From UBA1756 sp045222555 (lineage in GTDB: Bacteria > Bacteroidota > Bacteroidia > Bacteroidales > WCHB1-69), in the NCBI GenBank assembly GCA_045222555.1, contig JBGUYY010000068.1, positions 62,001 through 126,000 on the forward strand: a stretch of 64,000 nt of DNA, written 5' to 3'. How positions within the stretch are numbered: position 1 is the first letter of the stretch; the number at the start of each line of letters is the position of its first letter. Positions 34,237 through 44,300 of this stretch are shown in pieces. Made by a program: the position numbers and the translations under genes. The notes beneath the pieces were generated by a model. It was not told the origin of the DNA and ran no database searches. It saw nothing but the letters and a program-made list of their open reading frames with translations.

Positions 34237-36573
34237 ATGAAAAAGCTGTCTCTTCTTTCTTTACTTATAATTTTGAGTATTAGTGCGTTCGCACAGACTG
34301 TCACCGTTACGTTCACTGGACGCGATATGAATGGACACTGGGTGCAACTCGACCGCGTGGAGATCACGAATTTTACCCAAAACTGGACGGAAACCATTTA
34401 CTGGCCCGATACCGTGCTTACCGTTGAGAATAATATCGGTATCAACGATTGCGCCCGCAACAATGGTTTTGGTCTTTCGCAAAACAACCCCAACCCGTTC
34501 AATGGCACCACCGATGTGAATCTGACCGTGGCGGATGCGGGTGAGGTGATGCTGGAAATCATCGATGTAAACGGGCACGTTGTAGCGTCGCATTGCATGC
34601 GTCCGCAAACCGGCACCCACCAATTCCGTATCACCCTGGCAGCTGCCGGTACTTATGTGCTGGCCGCGCGGCAAAACGGAAAAATCTCTTCCATCAAAAT
34701 GGTGAATAATGCGGCTGGTAATATGGATAATATTGATTATAAGGGAATTGTAGGTGTGAATTGCCCTATGGGTGTTCAACCCAAATCGGGGGTGCGGAGC
34801 AATGTGGCCCATCCCTTCAATAGTGGCGACGTGATGGAGTTTAAGGGCTATGTGGTGCTGGGTGATGAAGAGGTGGAAAGCGAGACAATCAGTAGTGTAC
34901 ATTTCTCTTCTCAAACTTATGTGTTCCAGTTTATGTTGGATGGACATCCTTGTCCGGGCACCCCGACGCTCACCGACATAGATGGAAACACGTATGGTAC
35001 GGTCTGGATGGACGGTCAGTGCTGGATGAGGGAGAACCTGCGCACCACGAAGTATGCTGATGGTAGTGCCATTTCGTATGGTACAGGAAGTTCTGCCACG
35101 GTAGCGTACTGGTACTATCCGAACAACAGTGCGGCCAACAAGCTCACGTATGGCTTGTTGTATAACTGGAAGGCGGTGCGGCGCAATTCGGGAGCTTCAG
35201 CGGAAAATCCGAGCGGGGTGCAGGGCATCTGTCCCGACGGCTGGCACGTGCCCAGCGATGCCGAGTGGAAACAGATGGAGCGGTATCTGGGTATGAATCA
35301 GTACGATGCTGAGCGTACAGGGTTCAGGGGCGATATTGCCGCCCTGCTGTGTGGGAATACGGGGTGGCAGTCGTCGGCTATAGCCAATGCGGCGGGGAAT
35401 ATCGCTGCCGAAGGGCGCAACGCATCGGGCTTCAGCGCATTGCCGGCGGGGTGCTACAACGATGACTTTAGTGATTTCGACTCCGTAGCCTATTTCTGGA
35501 CTGTGACGGGCAACGGGGAGTGCTGCGCCTTTAAACGGTCACTCGAATACGACAATGCAGGCGTGTACCGCGGCAATGGCGACAAATCCGATGGCTATTC
35601 CGTGCGGTGCGTTCGTGGGGAAGGGGGGAGCTTGGCCAATCTTCCCATCGTTACTACCTACAATGCCACGCCCGCTACCACTTCGGCGTCGTTGAGCGGC
35701 GAGGTGACTTATGATGGCGGTTTGTCAGTGACGGAAAGAGGCTTCTGCTGGAGCCTTTCGCACAATCCCACTTTGAATGACAATCATACCACCGAGGGCA
35801 GCGGGCTGGGAAATTTCACCAGTATCGTGCATGGACTTTCGGCGAATACCACCTATTATGTTCGTGCCTATGCCACCAACAGCGAGGGTACGTCCTACGG
35901 CAACGAGGTGGACTTCACCACATTGAGTGATAGCGTGATAATGGATGATGAGTATAGTTTCTTTCTGCAAAGTACGGTGTTTCTCCACGACGCCGGATGT
36001 TCGGCGCCATGTGTCAGTTCCAGTATCGATATCTTCCATTTCCCGCCGGCTGCATACATCTCCTCGGCAACCGATATCCTTGAGGTGAGACTTGACATTG
36101 AACATTCCAGTATCGGGGACCTCAATATCATACTGACTTGTCCTAATGGTCACTCGGTGCTGTTGATGCCGGACCATTGTGGTAATTTGGGCGGTAACAA
36201 TATGGCTCACTTTGGAGTGAATTCCTCGGTTGATGGCGACTATTGTGATCCCACCAGTAACATGCCAGGGACGGGATGGACGTATTGTTGGAGCGAGAAT
36301 TCCGGTTATGCGCAGCTTTCAGGGGCTTGTTACTTGAACGACAATATCGGCCACGATGCTGATCAAACGGTGGATGCTTCCCATGTGGCGCAAAGCTACC
36401 CGGGGTATGACGACTTCGTGCCTGGACAGCAGTACTATACTCCCTACCAGTCGTTCAATAATTTGCTGGGCTGCCCGCTCAACGGACGCTGGACGATTCA
36501 GGTGTGCGACACATGGACAGGTGATAATGGTTTCTTGTTCGGATGGGGAATGGTGTTCAATCCCCATCCGTAA
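34237..36573 (+). CDS. Secreted FISUMP protein with N-terminal T9SS-tail-like module and C-terminal P-domain
   Basis: A 778-residue surface protein. The signal peptide ends in ISAFAQ. Residues about 80-157 look like a T9SS type A sorting domain (LSQNNPNPFNGTTDVN; later AAGTYVLAARQNGKISSIKM), but this sits near the N-terminus rather than at the end. Residues about 245-475 form a FISUMP domain (GTVWMDGQCWMRENLRTTKY; CPDGWHVPSDAEWKQMERYL). A fibronectin-III-like unit follows (GLSANTTYYVRAYATNSEGT), then a proprotein convertase P-domain from about residue 595 (SSIGDLNIILTCPNGHSVLL; NGRWTIQVCDTWTGDNG). Probably cell-surface and binding, not catalytic. No C-terminal sorting tail. Confidence 0.85.
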   Translation: MKKLSLLSLLIILSISAFAQTVTVTFTGRDMNGHWVQLDRVEITNFTQNWTETIYWPDTVLTVENNIGINDCARNNGFGLSQNNPNPFNGTTDVNLTVADAGEVMLEIIDVNGHVVASHCMRPQTGTHQFRITLAAAGTYVLAARQNGKISSIKMVNNAAGNMDNIDYKGIVGVNCPMGVQPKSGVRSNVAHPFNSGDVMEFKGYVVLGDEEVESETISSVHFSSQTYVFQFMLDGHPCPGTPTLTDIDGNTYGTVWMDGQCWMRENLRTTKYADGSAISYGTGSSATVAYWYYPNNSAANKLTYGLLYNWKAVRRNSGASAENPSGVQGICPDGWHVPSDAEWKQMERYLGMNQYDAERTGFRGDIAALLCGNTGWQSSAIANAAGNIAAEGRNASGFSALPAGCYNDDFSDFDSVAYFWTVTGNGECCAFKRSLEYDNAGVYRGNGDKSDGYSVRCVRGEGGSLANLPIVTTYNATPATTSASLSGEVTYDGGLSVTERGFCWSLSHNPTLNDNHTTEGSGLGNFTSIVHGLSANTTYYVRAYATNSEGTSYGNEVDFTTLSDSVIMDDEYSFFLQSTVFLHDAGCSAPCVSSSIDIFHFPPAAYISSATDILEVRLDIEHSSIGDLNIILTCPNGHSVLLMPDHCGNLGGNNMAHFGVNSSVDGDYCDPTSNMPGTGWTYCWSENSGYAQLSGACYLNDNIGHDADQTVDASHVAQSYPGYDDFVPGQQYYTPYQSFNNLLGCPLNGRWTIQVCDTWTGDNGFLFGWGMVFNPHP

Positions 36574-36620
36574 CCTCAAAAACCTTTCAATTTTCCCGTT
36601 TCCATTATTCAAATTATTTG

Positions 36621-36628
36621 TACTTTTG
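36621..36628 (+). promoter_or_regulatory. -7 box before the propeller/outer-membrane protein
   Basis: TACTTTTG, 58 bases before the chosen ATG at 36687. Confidence 0.55.
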
Positions 36629-36686
36629 CACTTTCAATAATTTAGGATAAGTGTTGTTGCGACAAACGGAAATTAAGGGAAATTGG

Positions 36687-39600
36687 ATGAAAGGATGGAT
36701 GCTGAAAATTTTGATAATCAGTGTCTTAATTTTCGTTATACAGCCTCTTTCCGCACAGTTCTATAACGGGTCGCAGCTCTCTTTCGGTAAAAATCGGGTG
36801 CAGTATCAGAAACAGAACTGGGAGTATTACCGCACCACACAGTTCGACGTTTATTTCTATCCCACGGGCAAAGAGTTGGCGGAGTATGTGCTGTGGAAAG
36901 CACCTACCGAGATTGATGAGATTGAAAAGATGCTGAACTACACTTCTACCAAGAAGATACAGTTCATCGTTTATAATACGCAGTCTGATTTCCGTGAGTC
37001 GAATTTCGCTTACGATAATGAAGACTTTTACAACCAGGGCGGTGTCACCAACATCTATGGCACGAAGGTGTATCTCTATTTCGATGGCGACCGCACCCAT
37101 TTCGACCGCATGTTGCGCGCCGGTATCATGAACCTCTATGCCCATTGGGTCATCAACGGCACGTCGGTTGGGGCTAATATCTCTTCGGAAAGTCTGTTGG
37201 ATGTTCCGAACTGGTACTTTTCGGGCCTTTCTTCTTATATTGGAGAGGAGTGGAACAGCACGATAGATGCCTACGTGAAAAACGGCATCCTGACGGAGAA
37301 GTATGCTGACTTTGGCGAACTCTCGCAGGTGGATGCCATGTATGCGGGGCACTCCTTCTGGAAGTATGTGGGCGACCGTTTTGGCAAATCGGCCATTCCG
37401 GCCATCTTGTTCGCCACCCGCTCGTACCGAAGCCACGAGCGAGGTTTCTATAATGTGACTGGCGTGCCCTACAAACAGCTACTCATCGATTGGTATCGTT
37501 ATTATTATGTTCTTTATAAAAAAGATATTAAACGGGATAAACCTGCGGATGACGGTCTGCTAAAACGCCCTAAGGCCAAGCGCGACTACAACCAGTTCCG
37601 CCTTTCGCCCGACGGCAAGAGCTATGCATACGTCACCAATGAGGCGGGCAAAGTGACCATTTGGATGTATCGCGAGGGCGACAAGAAGCCGCGCCGCATC
37701 TACCATCGTTTCCACAAAACAGAAGACAATCCCGACCTCACCTTCCCGCTTCTGGCCTGGCATCCCAATGGTAACATTCTGGGGTTCACCATCGAAGATG
37801 CAGGACGATGTTACTATTATCCTTATAATATTGAAGAGAAAAAATGCGAGAAACGGCTGTTGGTGGATGTGGAGAAAATTACCGACATCTCCTTCTCCAC
37901 CGATGGCAAGTTGCTGCTGTTCTCGGGCTTCCTGCACGGACAGTCGGATATCTTTGTCTATAGCCTCCGCGCACGCTCCTTCCAAAATCTCACCAACGAT
38001 TTCTACGACGATTATGCCCCCCGTTTCATCAACAATAACAAGCAGATTGTTTTCTCATCCAACCGTCCCGACAACCAGCTTCATCCCAAAGAACGCTTCG
38101 ACCAGCTGAATCCTCAGACCAACTATGACCTTTTTATGTACGACTACTCCACCAAATCATCTGATTTGATGCAGCTCACCTATACTCCCAATGCCAAGGA
38201 GACCGACATCCGTCCGCTGGCCGACGGTGGCATCACCTACCTGAGCGACGAGAACGGCATCCGCAACCGCTACATGGCACAGTTCGACAGCACCATCAGT
38301 CGCATTGATACCGCCATCCATTATGCCTATTATGCGAATAGTCAGGTGGTAACCAACCGTGCGTATAGTATCTTGGAGCAGGATTATTCGCCCGAAACGG
38401 GACAGGTGGCTGAGGTGATGTTGCGCAAAGGAGCGAAAAGACTGTACATCAGTCCGATAGAGAATGAACCGTTGGCTACTGAACTCACCAAGGCGGCTTT
38501 TGTGACGCAGATGGAGGCCAACCAGGCCCGCCGCGACAGCATTCAGCAGGCCAACCATAAAAGTGCCTCGTCAGGAACACGCCACCGCGGATTCCGCCAG
38601 ATTCATCGCAGCGACCTGTCGGGCAATCGCTCTGCCGGCATGGACGAGGGCGACAGCAGTTCGTTTACCCGTGTGGCCGCACGAAACTATTATACACAAT
38701 TTTCTATCAACCAGTTGGTTACACAGGCTGACTTTAGCTTCCTTAATACCACCTATCAGCAGTTTACTGGCGGCACATCGCCCGTTTACCTGAACACCGG
38801 CATCAATGCCCTCGTCATGGTGGGCATCAACGATCTGTTTGAGGATTACCGCATTACGGGCGGTTTCCGCCTCTCGTTCGACCTGCAGAGCAACGAGTTT
38901 ATGTTCAGCTACGAGGACCTCCATCGCCGCCTCGACCATCAGGTGGTGGTGTATCGGCAGAGCATCAAATCCATCATCGGCGATTATTACTACAAACAGC
39001 ACGCCAACAGCGTCTTCTATATCATGAAGTACCCGTTCGACAAGTTCAACAGTCTGCGCCTGACGCTGACGGGCCGTTACGAGACCAATATCATGGCGGG
39101 GCTTAACGACTATTCGTTGAAGATGCCCGACGAGCGGCATGTGTGGGGTGGTGTGAAGCTGGAGTACGTATTTGATTCTTCGAAAGAGCTGTTTACCAAC
39201 TTATGGAAGGGCAGCAAAATCAAGCTGTGTTTGGAGTACCAGCACCGTGTGGATCGCGAAAATATGTACCTTTTTGTGGCGGGACTCGACATTCGCAAGT
39301 CGGTGAAGGTGTTCCGCAACATGACGTGGGCTACACGCTTTGCCGCCTCCACCAACTTCGGCAGCAGCCGGTTGGTGTATTACATGGGTGGCGTTGACAA
39401 CTGGATTTTCGCCAAGTTCGACAGTGATATTTGGGTGGACCAGAGCAAGAATTACGCTTATCAGACCTTGGCCACCAACATGCGCGGTTTCAAACAGAAC
39501 ATCCGCAACGGTACCTCCTTCGCGTTGCTCAGCACCGAGTTGCGCATTCCGTTCGTGCAGCTGATTGCCCGCCGGCAGATCTCCAACCAGCTCCTCAACT

Positions 39601-39878
39601 CGCTGCAGCTGGTGCTGTTTGGCGATGTGGGTACCGCGTGGACGGGCGTTTCTCCGTACTCAGACGAAAACTGCCTCTATACCCGCTGGGTGTATGCTGG
39701 CGACATCACGGTGCGGGTGAAACGTCAGGTGGAACCCATCATCGGCGGCTTCGGCTTGGGCTTACGGGCCAGTTTGTTCGGCTATTTCCTCCGCCTGGAT
39801 TATGCGTGGGGTGTGGAGGATTTCAAGATAGAGGATAAGACGGGAATGTTGCATTTTTCGATAGGATTGGATTTTTAA
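36687..39878 (+). CDS. Peptidase-MA-like/TolB propeller/outer-membrane barrel protein
   Basis: A 1063-residue Bacteroidota-type protein. The signal peptide ends in IQPLSAQ. Residues 20-280 resemble a peptidase-MA-like domain (QFDVYFYPTGKELAEYVLW; NWYFSGLSSYIGEEWN), but no clear HExxH is visible. The middle has TolB-like propeller blades (RLSPDGKSYAYVTNEAGKV; FSTDGKLLLFSG; QIVFSSNRPDNQLHP). The last about 370 residues are rich in alternating hydrophobic strands and end in FSIGLDF, a typical C-terminal outer-membrane barrel signature. I chose ATG 36687; a GTG at 36651 is possible. Role unknown, probably envelope maintenance or export. Confidence 0.75.
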   Translation: MKGWMLKILIISVLIFVIQPLSAQFYNGSQLSFGKNRVQYQKQNWEYYRTTQFDVYFYPTGKELAEYVLWKAPTEIDEIEKMLNYTSTKKIQFIVYNTQSDFRESNFAYDNEDFYNQGGVTNIYGTKVYLYFDGDRTHFDRMLRAGIMNLYAHWVINGTSVGANISSESLLDVPNWYFSGLSSYIGEEWNSTIDAYVKNGILTEKYADFGELSQVDAMYAGHSFWKYVGDRFGKSAIPAILFATRSYRSHERGFYNVTGVPYKQLLIDWYRYYYVLYKKDIKRDKPADDGLLKRPKAKRDYNQFRLSPDGKSYAYVTNEAGKVTIWMYREGDKKPRRIYHRFHKTEDNPDLTFPLLAWHPNGNILGFTIEDAGRCYYYPYNIEEKKCEKRLLVDVEKITDISFSTDGKLLLFSGFLHGQSDIFVYSLRARSFQNLTNDFYDDYAPRFINNNKQIVFSSNRPDNQLHPKERFDQLNPQTNYDLFMYDYSTKSSDLMQLTYTPNAKETDIRPLADGGITYLSDENGIRNRYMAQFDSTISRIDTAIHYAYYANSQVVTNRAYSILEQDYSPETGQVAEVMLRKGAKRLYISPIENEPLATELTKAAFVTQMEANQARRDSIQQANHKSASSGTRHRGFRQIHRSDLSGNRSAGMDEGDSSSFTRVAARNYYTQFSINQLVTQADFSFLNTTYQQFTGGTSPVYLNTGINALVMVGINDLFEDYRITGGFRLSFDLQSNEFMFSYEDLHRRLDHQVVVYRQSIKSIIGDYYYKQHANSVFYIMKYPFDKFNSLRLTLTGRYETNIMAGLNDYSLKMPDERHVWGGVKLEYVFDSSKELFTNLWKGSKIKLCLEYQHRVDRENMYLFVAGLDIRKSVKVFRNMTWATRFAASTNFGSSRLVYYMGGVDNWIFAKFDSDIWVDQSKNYAYQTLATNMRGFKQNIRNGTSFALLSTELRIPFVQLIARRQISNQLLNSLQLVLFGDVGTAWTGVSPYSDENCLYTRWVYAGDITVRVKRQVEPIIGGFGLGLRASLFGYFLRLDYAWGVEDFKIEDKTGMLHFSIGLDF

Positions 39879-39916
39879 TATATTGATATTTAACACGTTA
39901 TTATAAAAATTAAATT

Positions 39917-40777
39917 ATGAAAACAAAAGTAGCAATTATTGGTTATGGAAACATTGGTCGTGCGGTGGAGCAGGCGCTTCAGGTGGCCGACGATATGGAA
40001 TTGGTAGGTGTTTATCATCACAATGATGACATGAACGCAGTGCAGGCGGATGTGGCGGTGTTGTGTACTCCTACCCGCGAGGTGCCCGCCTTCGCGGAGA
40101 AGTTGCTGGCGCGGGGCATCTGCACGGTTGACAGTTTCGACATCCACACACAGATTGTGGAGTTGCGTCGTCGGTTGATGCCGCAAGCCAAGGAGCATAA
40201 GGCAGTCAGCATCATCGCTGCCGGCTGGGATCCGGGTTCCGACTCCATGGTGCGTGCCCTTTTGCAGGCCATCGCCCCGAAGGGTCTCACTTACACCAAC
40301 TTCGGTCCCGGCCGTAGCATGGGACATACCGTCGCCGCCAAGGCCATCGCGGGGGTCAAGGATGCGCTCTCGATGACTATACCGCTCGGCTCAGGGGTGC
40401 ATCGCCGTATGGTGTATGTGGTGCTGGAGGATGGCGCCGACTTTGCCACCGTGGAGAAAAACCTTCTCGCCGATGACTATTTCGCCCATGATGAGACGCA
40501 TGTGGTGCAGGTGAATTCTATTGATGAATTGAACAATGTGGCACATGGCGTGAACCTCGTGCGTTCGGGCGTGAGCGGAACCACTCACAACCAGCGTTTT
40601 GAGTTCAACATGGAGATCAACAACCCCGCTCTCACCGGTCAGGTGTTGGTGGCATGCGCCCGTGCAGCTCACCGGCTCACCGCCGAACAGCGTTACGGCA
40701 CCTATACCATGATTGAAATCGCCCCGGTATATATGCTGCCCGGCGACGATGAGATGTGGGTAGGGAAGTTGGTGTAA
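39917..40777 (+). CDS. ddh: Meso-diaminopimelate D-dehydrogenase
   Basis: A 286-residue NADPH-dependent enzyme that makes meso-diaminopimelate from tetrahydrodipicolinate in one step, for lysine and peptidoglycan synthesis. The N-terminal Rossmann motif is AIIGYGNIGRAVEQAL. Family-specific stretches include ADVAVLCTPTREVP, AAGWDPGSDSMVRAL, NFGPGRSMGH and HNQRFEFNMEINNPALT. The length is normal for the family. It ends 9 bases from the convergent engB gene. Confidence 0.95.
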   Translation: MKTKVAIIGYGNIGRAVEQALQVADDMELVGVYHHNDDMNAVQADVAVLCTPTREVPAFAEKLLARGICTVDSFDIHTQIVELRRRLMPQAKEHKAVSIIAAGWDPGSDSMVRALLQAIAPKGLTYTNFGPGRSMGHTVAAKAIAGVKDALSMTIPLGSGVHRRMVYVVLEDGADFATVEKNLLADDYFAHDETHVVQVNSIDELNNVAHGVNLVRSGVSGTTHNQRFEFNMEINNPALTGQVLVACARAAHRLTAEQRYGTYTMIEIAPVYMLPGDDEMWVGKLV

Positions 40778-40786
40778 GGGAAGAAA

Positions 40787-41389
40787 TTATTGTTGAAGAG
40801 CCGCGTTCAACTCGTCGATGTAGCCGCAGAGTTCTTCGCGGCCTTTTCCTGTTTCTGCCGAAGTGAGAAAGTAGGGAGGGAGCTCTTCCCAAGTCTCTAA
40901 CATCTTGTTTTTGAACAACTGCACGTTGCGCTGCACTTTGGCATTGGAGATTTTGTCGGTTTTGGTGAAAATAAGGGAGAAGGGCACCCCGTTTTCCCCT
41001 AATTGGTTGATGAAGTTGATGTCGTTTTTCTGCGGCTCCAAGCGGGAGTCGATGAGTACAAACACCAGTTGCATGTTCTCGCGTCGTGTGAGATACTGAT
41101 CAATCATCCCCACCCATTTCTCGCGCTGTGTTTTCGAAACGCCGGCGTATCCGTAGCCGGGCAAATCCACCAGATACCAGCTTTTGTCAATCAGGAAGTG
41201 GTTGATGGTTTGTGTTTTGCCAGGTTTGGAGGAGGTTTTGGCTAATGAGCTGTTGTTGGTCAGCATGTTGATGAGGGAAGATTTCCCCACATTCGACCTC
41301 CCGATGAAGGCATATTCAGGAAGAGTGGGTGGCGGGCATTTGCGCCAGTCCACCGCACTCTGCAAATATTCAGCTTGTTGGATGGGCAT
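40787..41389 (-). CDS. engB: Ribosome biogenesis GTPase EngB/YsxC
   Basis: A 200-residue GTPase needed for 50S subunit assembly. The G1 loop is GRSNVGKSS, G2 a threonine in KPGKTQT, G3 DLPGYG, G4 TKTD and G5 TSA: all intact. I chose the ATG at 41389 (MPIQQAEYLQ) because longer versions start inside the upstream metalloprotease gene. That gene stops at 41391, one base before this ATG, an unusual junction between a secreted protease and an essential GTPase; the two are probably cotranscribed. Confidence 0.96.
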   Translation of the reverse strand: MPIQQAEYLQSAVDWRKCPPPTLPEYAFIGRSNVGKSSLINMLTNNSSLAKTSSKPGKTQTINHFLIDKSWYLVDLPGYGYAGVSKTQREKWVGMIDQYLTRRENMQLVFVLIDSRLEPQKNDINFINQLGENGVPFSLIFTKTDKISNAKVQRNVQLFKNKMLETWEELPPYFLTSAETGKGREELCGYIDELNAALQQ

Positions 41390-41390
41390 A

Positions 41391-44300
41391 CTAGTATTTT
41401 GCGATTTTAGAGGTTCCCACCAGCTGCTGTCCGCTGACAATCTTCAGCAGGTACATGCCGTTTGACAGACTGTTGAGGTTGAGGAGCGTGGTGGCGTCGT
41501 TGATGGAGCCGGAGGTGACCAGCTGGCCCGACAGGTCGTAAATCATATAAGTGGCGTTATGCTGCAGCATGAAATCCTCATCCAGCTGGATGGTGACTTG
41601 TCCGGTGGTGGGGTTCGGATAGGCGAGGAAATGGGCTTCTCCTTCCGTGTAGTCGTTGATTTTGTCGCTTTCCAGCACCGTGATGTTGTCAATATAAACA
41701 TGGTCTAAAGTGAAGGTGAAGAGGTCGCCAGCCATGCACTTCGACTCGAAGGTGATGCTGTGCAGAGCCCCCACTTTGTCGCATAGGTTGAGTGCGCGGG
41801 TGGTGAAGGGGTCGTTGGAACCGGTGGCCGGGTAGTAGTTCGGACTTGCGGGTTCTCCATCCACTAGCACGCGCATGAGGCTCGACATGTGGAGGTCAAC
41901 ATCGGTCTCGATGTAGCCGCTGAGCAGGCTCTGGTAAACATCCACGCCTGACTGCTGTTTCAGGTCGAACTGGATGGCAAACTGGGCGAGGTTGGTGGCG
42001 TCGGCGCAGAAGGTGATGCGGGAGTTCAAATTGGGGTTCACGCTCCACCAGTCGTCATCTTCCGGGAACTCCAGTTGGTCGTAATATTCCATGGCGTTCC
42101 CGCCGGTCACCTTGATGAGTTTGCCGTCGCTGTAGCCGCTCAAGTTTCCGATGGAGAGGGATGACCAGCTTCCGATTTCTGTGTAATAGAACTGGTTGGT
42201 GCTGGAGGCGTCGAACGTGAGCCGCATGTCGGGCAATACATTGATGGGCAGCGGACGGACCACTATTTTGCTCACGGTATTGTCGGAGGGGTCGGTATCG
42301 TCAGGATTCAAGGAGTAGATGCGTACCGTTGTGCGCGGCGTTTCGGTGAAGTCAGCTAAGGTCTGGAAGGTGTAGGTCAGCGTGTCGGTAGCTGTCACGG
42401 TATGGTCAAGCACCACCCATTCGGAGATGGTGTCGCCATTGTTGAGTTTGTAGCCGATCAGAACGGAGTCGCCGGCCATGATGGAGTCGCAGATGTCAAA
42501 GCTGATGGCGCACACGATTGGGGTGGTTTCAGTGAGGAAGCATGAGGAGACGGGGGAGACAAGCTCCACGATATGTACGTCGGAGTTCTGGTAGATGCGG
42601 TTTTCGAAGGTGTAGTTCATCAGGCTGTCGGTATAGTTGATGGTGTTGTCGGTCTTGATAAAGATGTTGAGGCGGTGCTGTCCGAGAACGGAGGCGTCGA
42701 GGGTTCTGTTGAAGACCAGGGTGAAGTCCTCGCCCGGCTCTACCGTTTCGGTCAGGATGACGGTGTCAAGGATTTCGGTGGTCTGATCCACCATGATTCT
42801 CACTTGGATGGCGGTTCCGGCCGCGAGGGGTTGGTCGCACGAGTTGTAGGTGAGCTCCAGTGCGATGGGTTCGGCATCGCTCATGGCGCAGGCCGTGACG
42901 GGCGAGAGCACTTGCGACACATAGATGATGCTGTCGGAATAGCGGTGGCCCAAGCCGACGGCGTTCCATGCCTCAGCTACGGTATAGACTTCAGGCGAGC
43001 AGGCTCCGTAAAGTTGTTCTGCCACCAGCAGCGAAAGCTCGCGGGTGTCCGTATAGTTGGAATACTCTGTCAGGTTTTCGGTGAGGGTGTAGAAAGCGAT
43101 ACGGGCGGCCTTCTCTTTGCCAACAGGTATTACGTTGTAGTGGAAACCGTTGTCGTTGGTGCCTTCGCCGCCTTCACACAGCAGATAGAACCAGTAGTTG
43201 GCCACACCGCTGTTGGTGTGTACGCCACCATTGTCGGAGTTGTCGGTTACCCAGTATTGTCCACGATAGGTGTTGGGATTCTGGTTGGCTTTGGGATTCG
43301 ACATGTCGCGGAAAGCGCTGCCGAGTTCGTCACCGATGGTCCATTTCAGGGTGTCAATGGCGTAGTCGGCGATGATGGCGCCGAACATATCGCTGAAGGC
43401 TTCGTTCAGTGCGCCCGACTCATCCTGATAGACGAGGTTGGCGGTGTGTTCGGTGAGGCCGTGGGTGATCTCGTGGCCGCATACCGACATGAAGGTGAAC
43501 TGCTTGCCACCTGTGCCGTCGCCGTAATACATGGCACCGTCATTCCAGCAGGCATTCTCCACATCGGTGCCGAGGTGTACGTAGCTCACCAAACGTAATC
43601 CGTTGTTGTCGATGCTGTTACGTCCGAAAGTCTCGTAGTAATAGTCGTAGGTTTTTTCAGCTCCATAGTGTCCTGAGTTGGCCACAGAGTCGGTGTCGAA
43701 ATAGTTGTCGCTTTCCACCACATCGATGGCATTCTGTGTCGGGAAGTCGATGAGTGAACCCTGATGGTTGAGCGAGCGGGTGTAGATGCCGTTGCCTTCG
43801 CCACGGGTGTTTTCACGCAGCACAAACTGGTTCGGAGCTACCGAGTCCACTGTGATGGTTCTTTCGCCATTATAGCGTGTTTTGGCCTGCACCTGCACAT
43901 TCACCGTGCGGTTCTTCTGCAAAATGTCCAAAATCTCGCCCGTTGTAGCGTCAATGTAGTAGGTCGAGCTCTGGAGCGGCGTTAATGAGAAGACGTTGAC
44001 TTCATAAGCCAACCGGTAGTTACGGGCGTCGCCAGAACCATTGTGGCTGTAGAACATCAACTTCGGGGTGGGGTAGTAGGTGGCCTTGTCGTCTTGTTTG
44101 GTCTCTTTCAAGTCATTCTCCAACCCTTCATTCTCCCACGCATACGCTGTTGCGCCAGTGGTTAGGATGGCCAGCTGTACCGCGTCTTCAGCGGGGAAGA
44201 TGGGGACAAATGGTTTTTGGAAATTACAAACAATCAAACCATTAGCGTATGTGACAACGCCATTCTGCTCATGCAGGATGAAGGTAGCTCCGTGGATGGG

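Noticed and set aside
42573..43598. 341-residue frame opposite the M4 protease
   Set aside because: Mirror of codon bias; the HEITH protease is certain.
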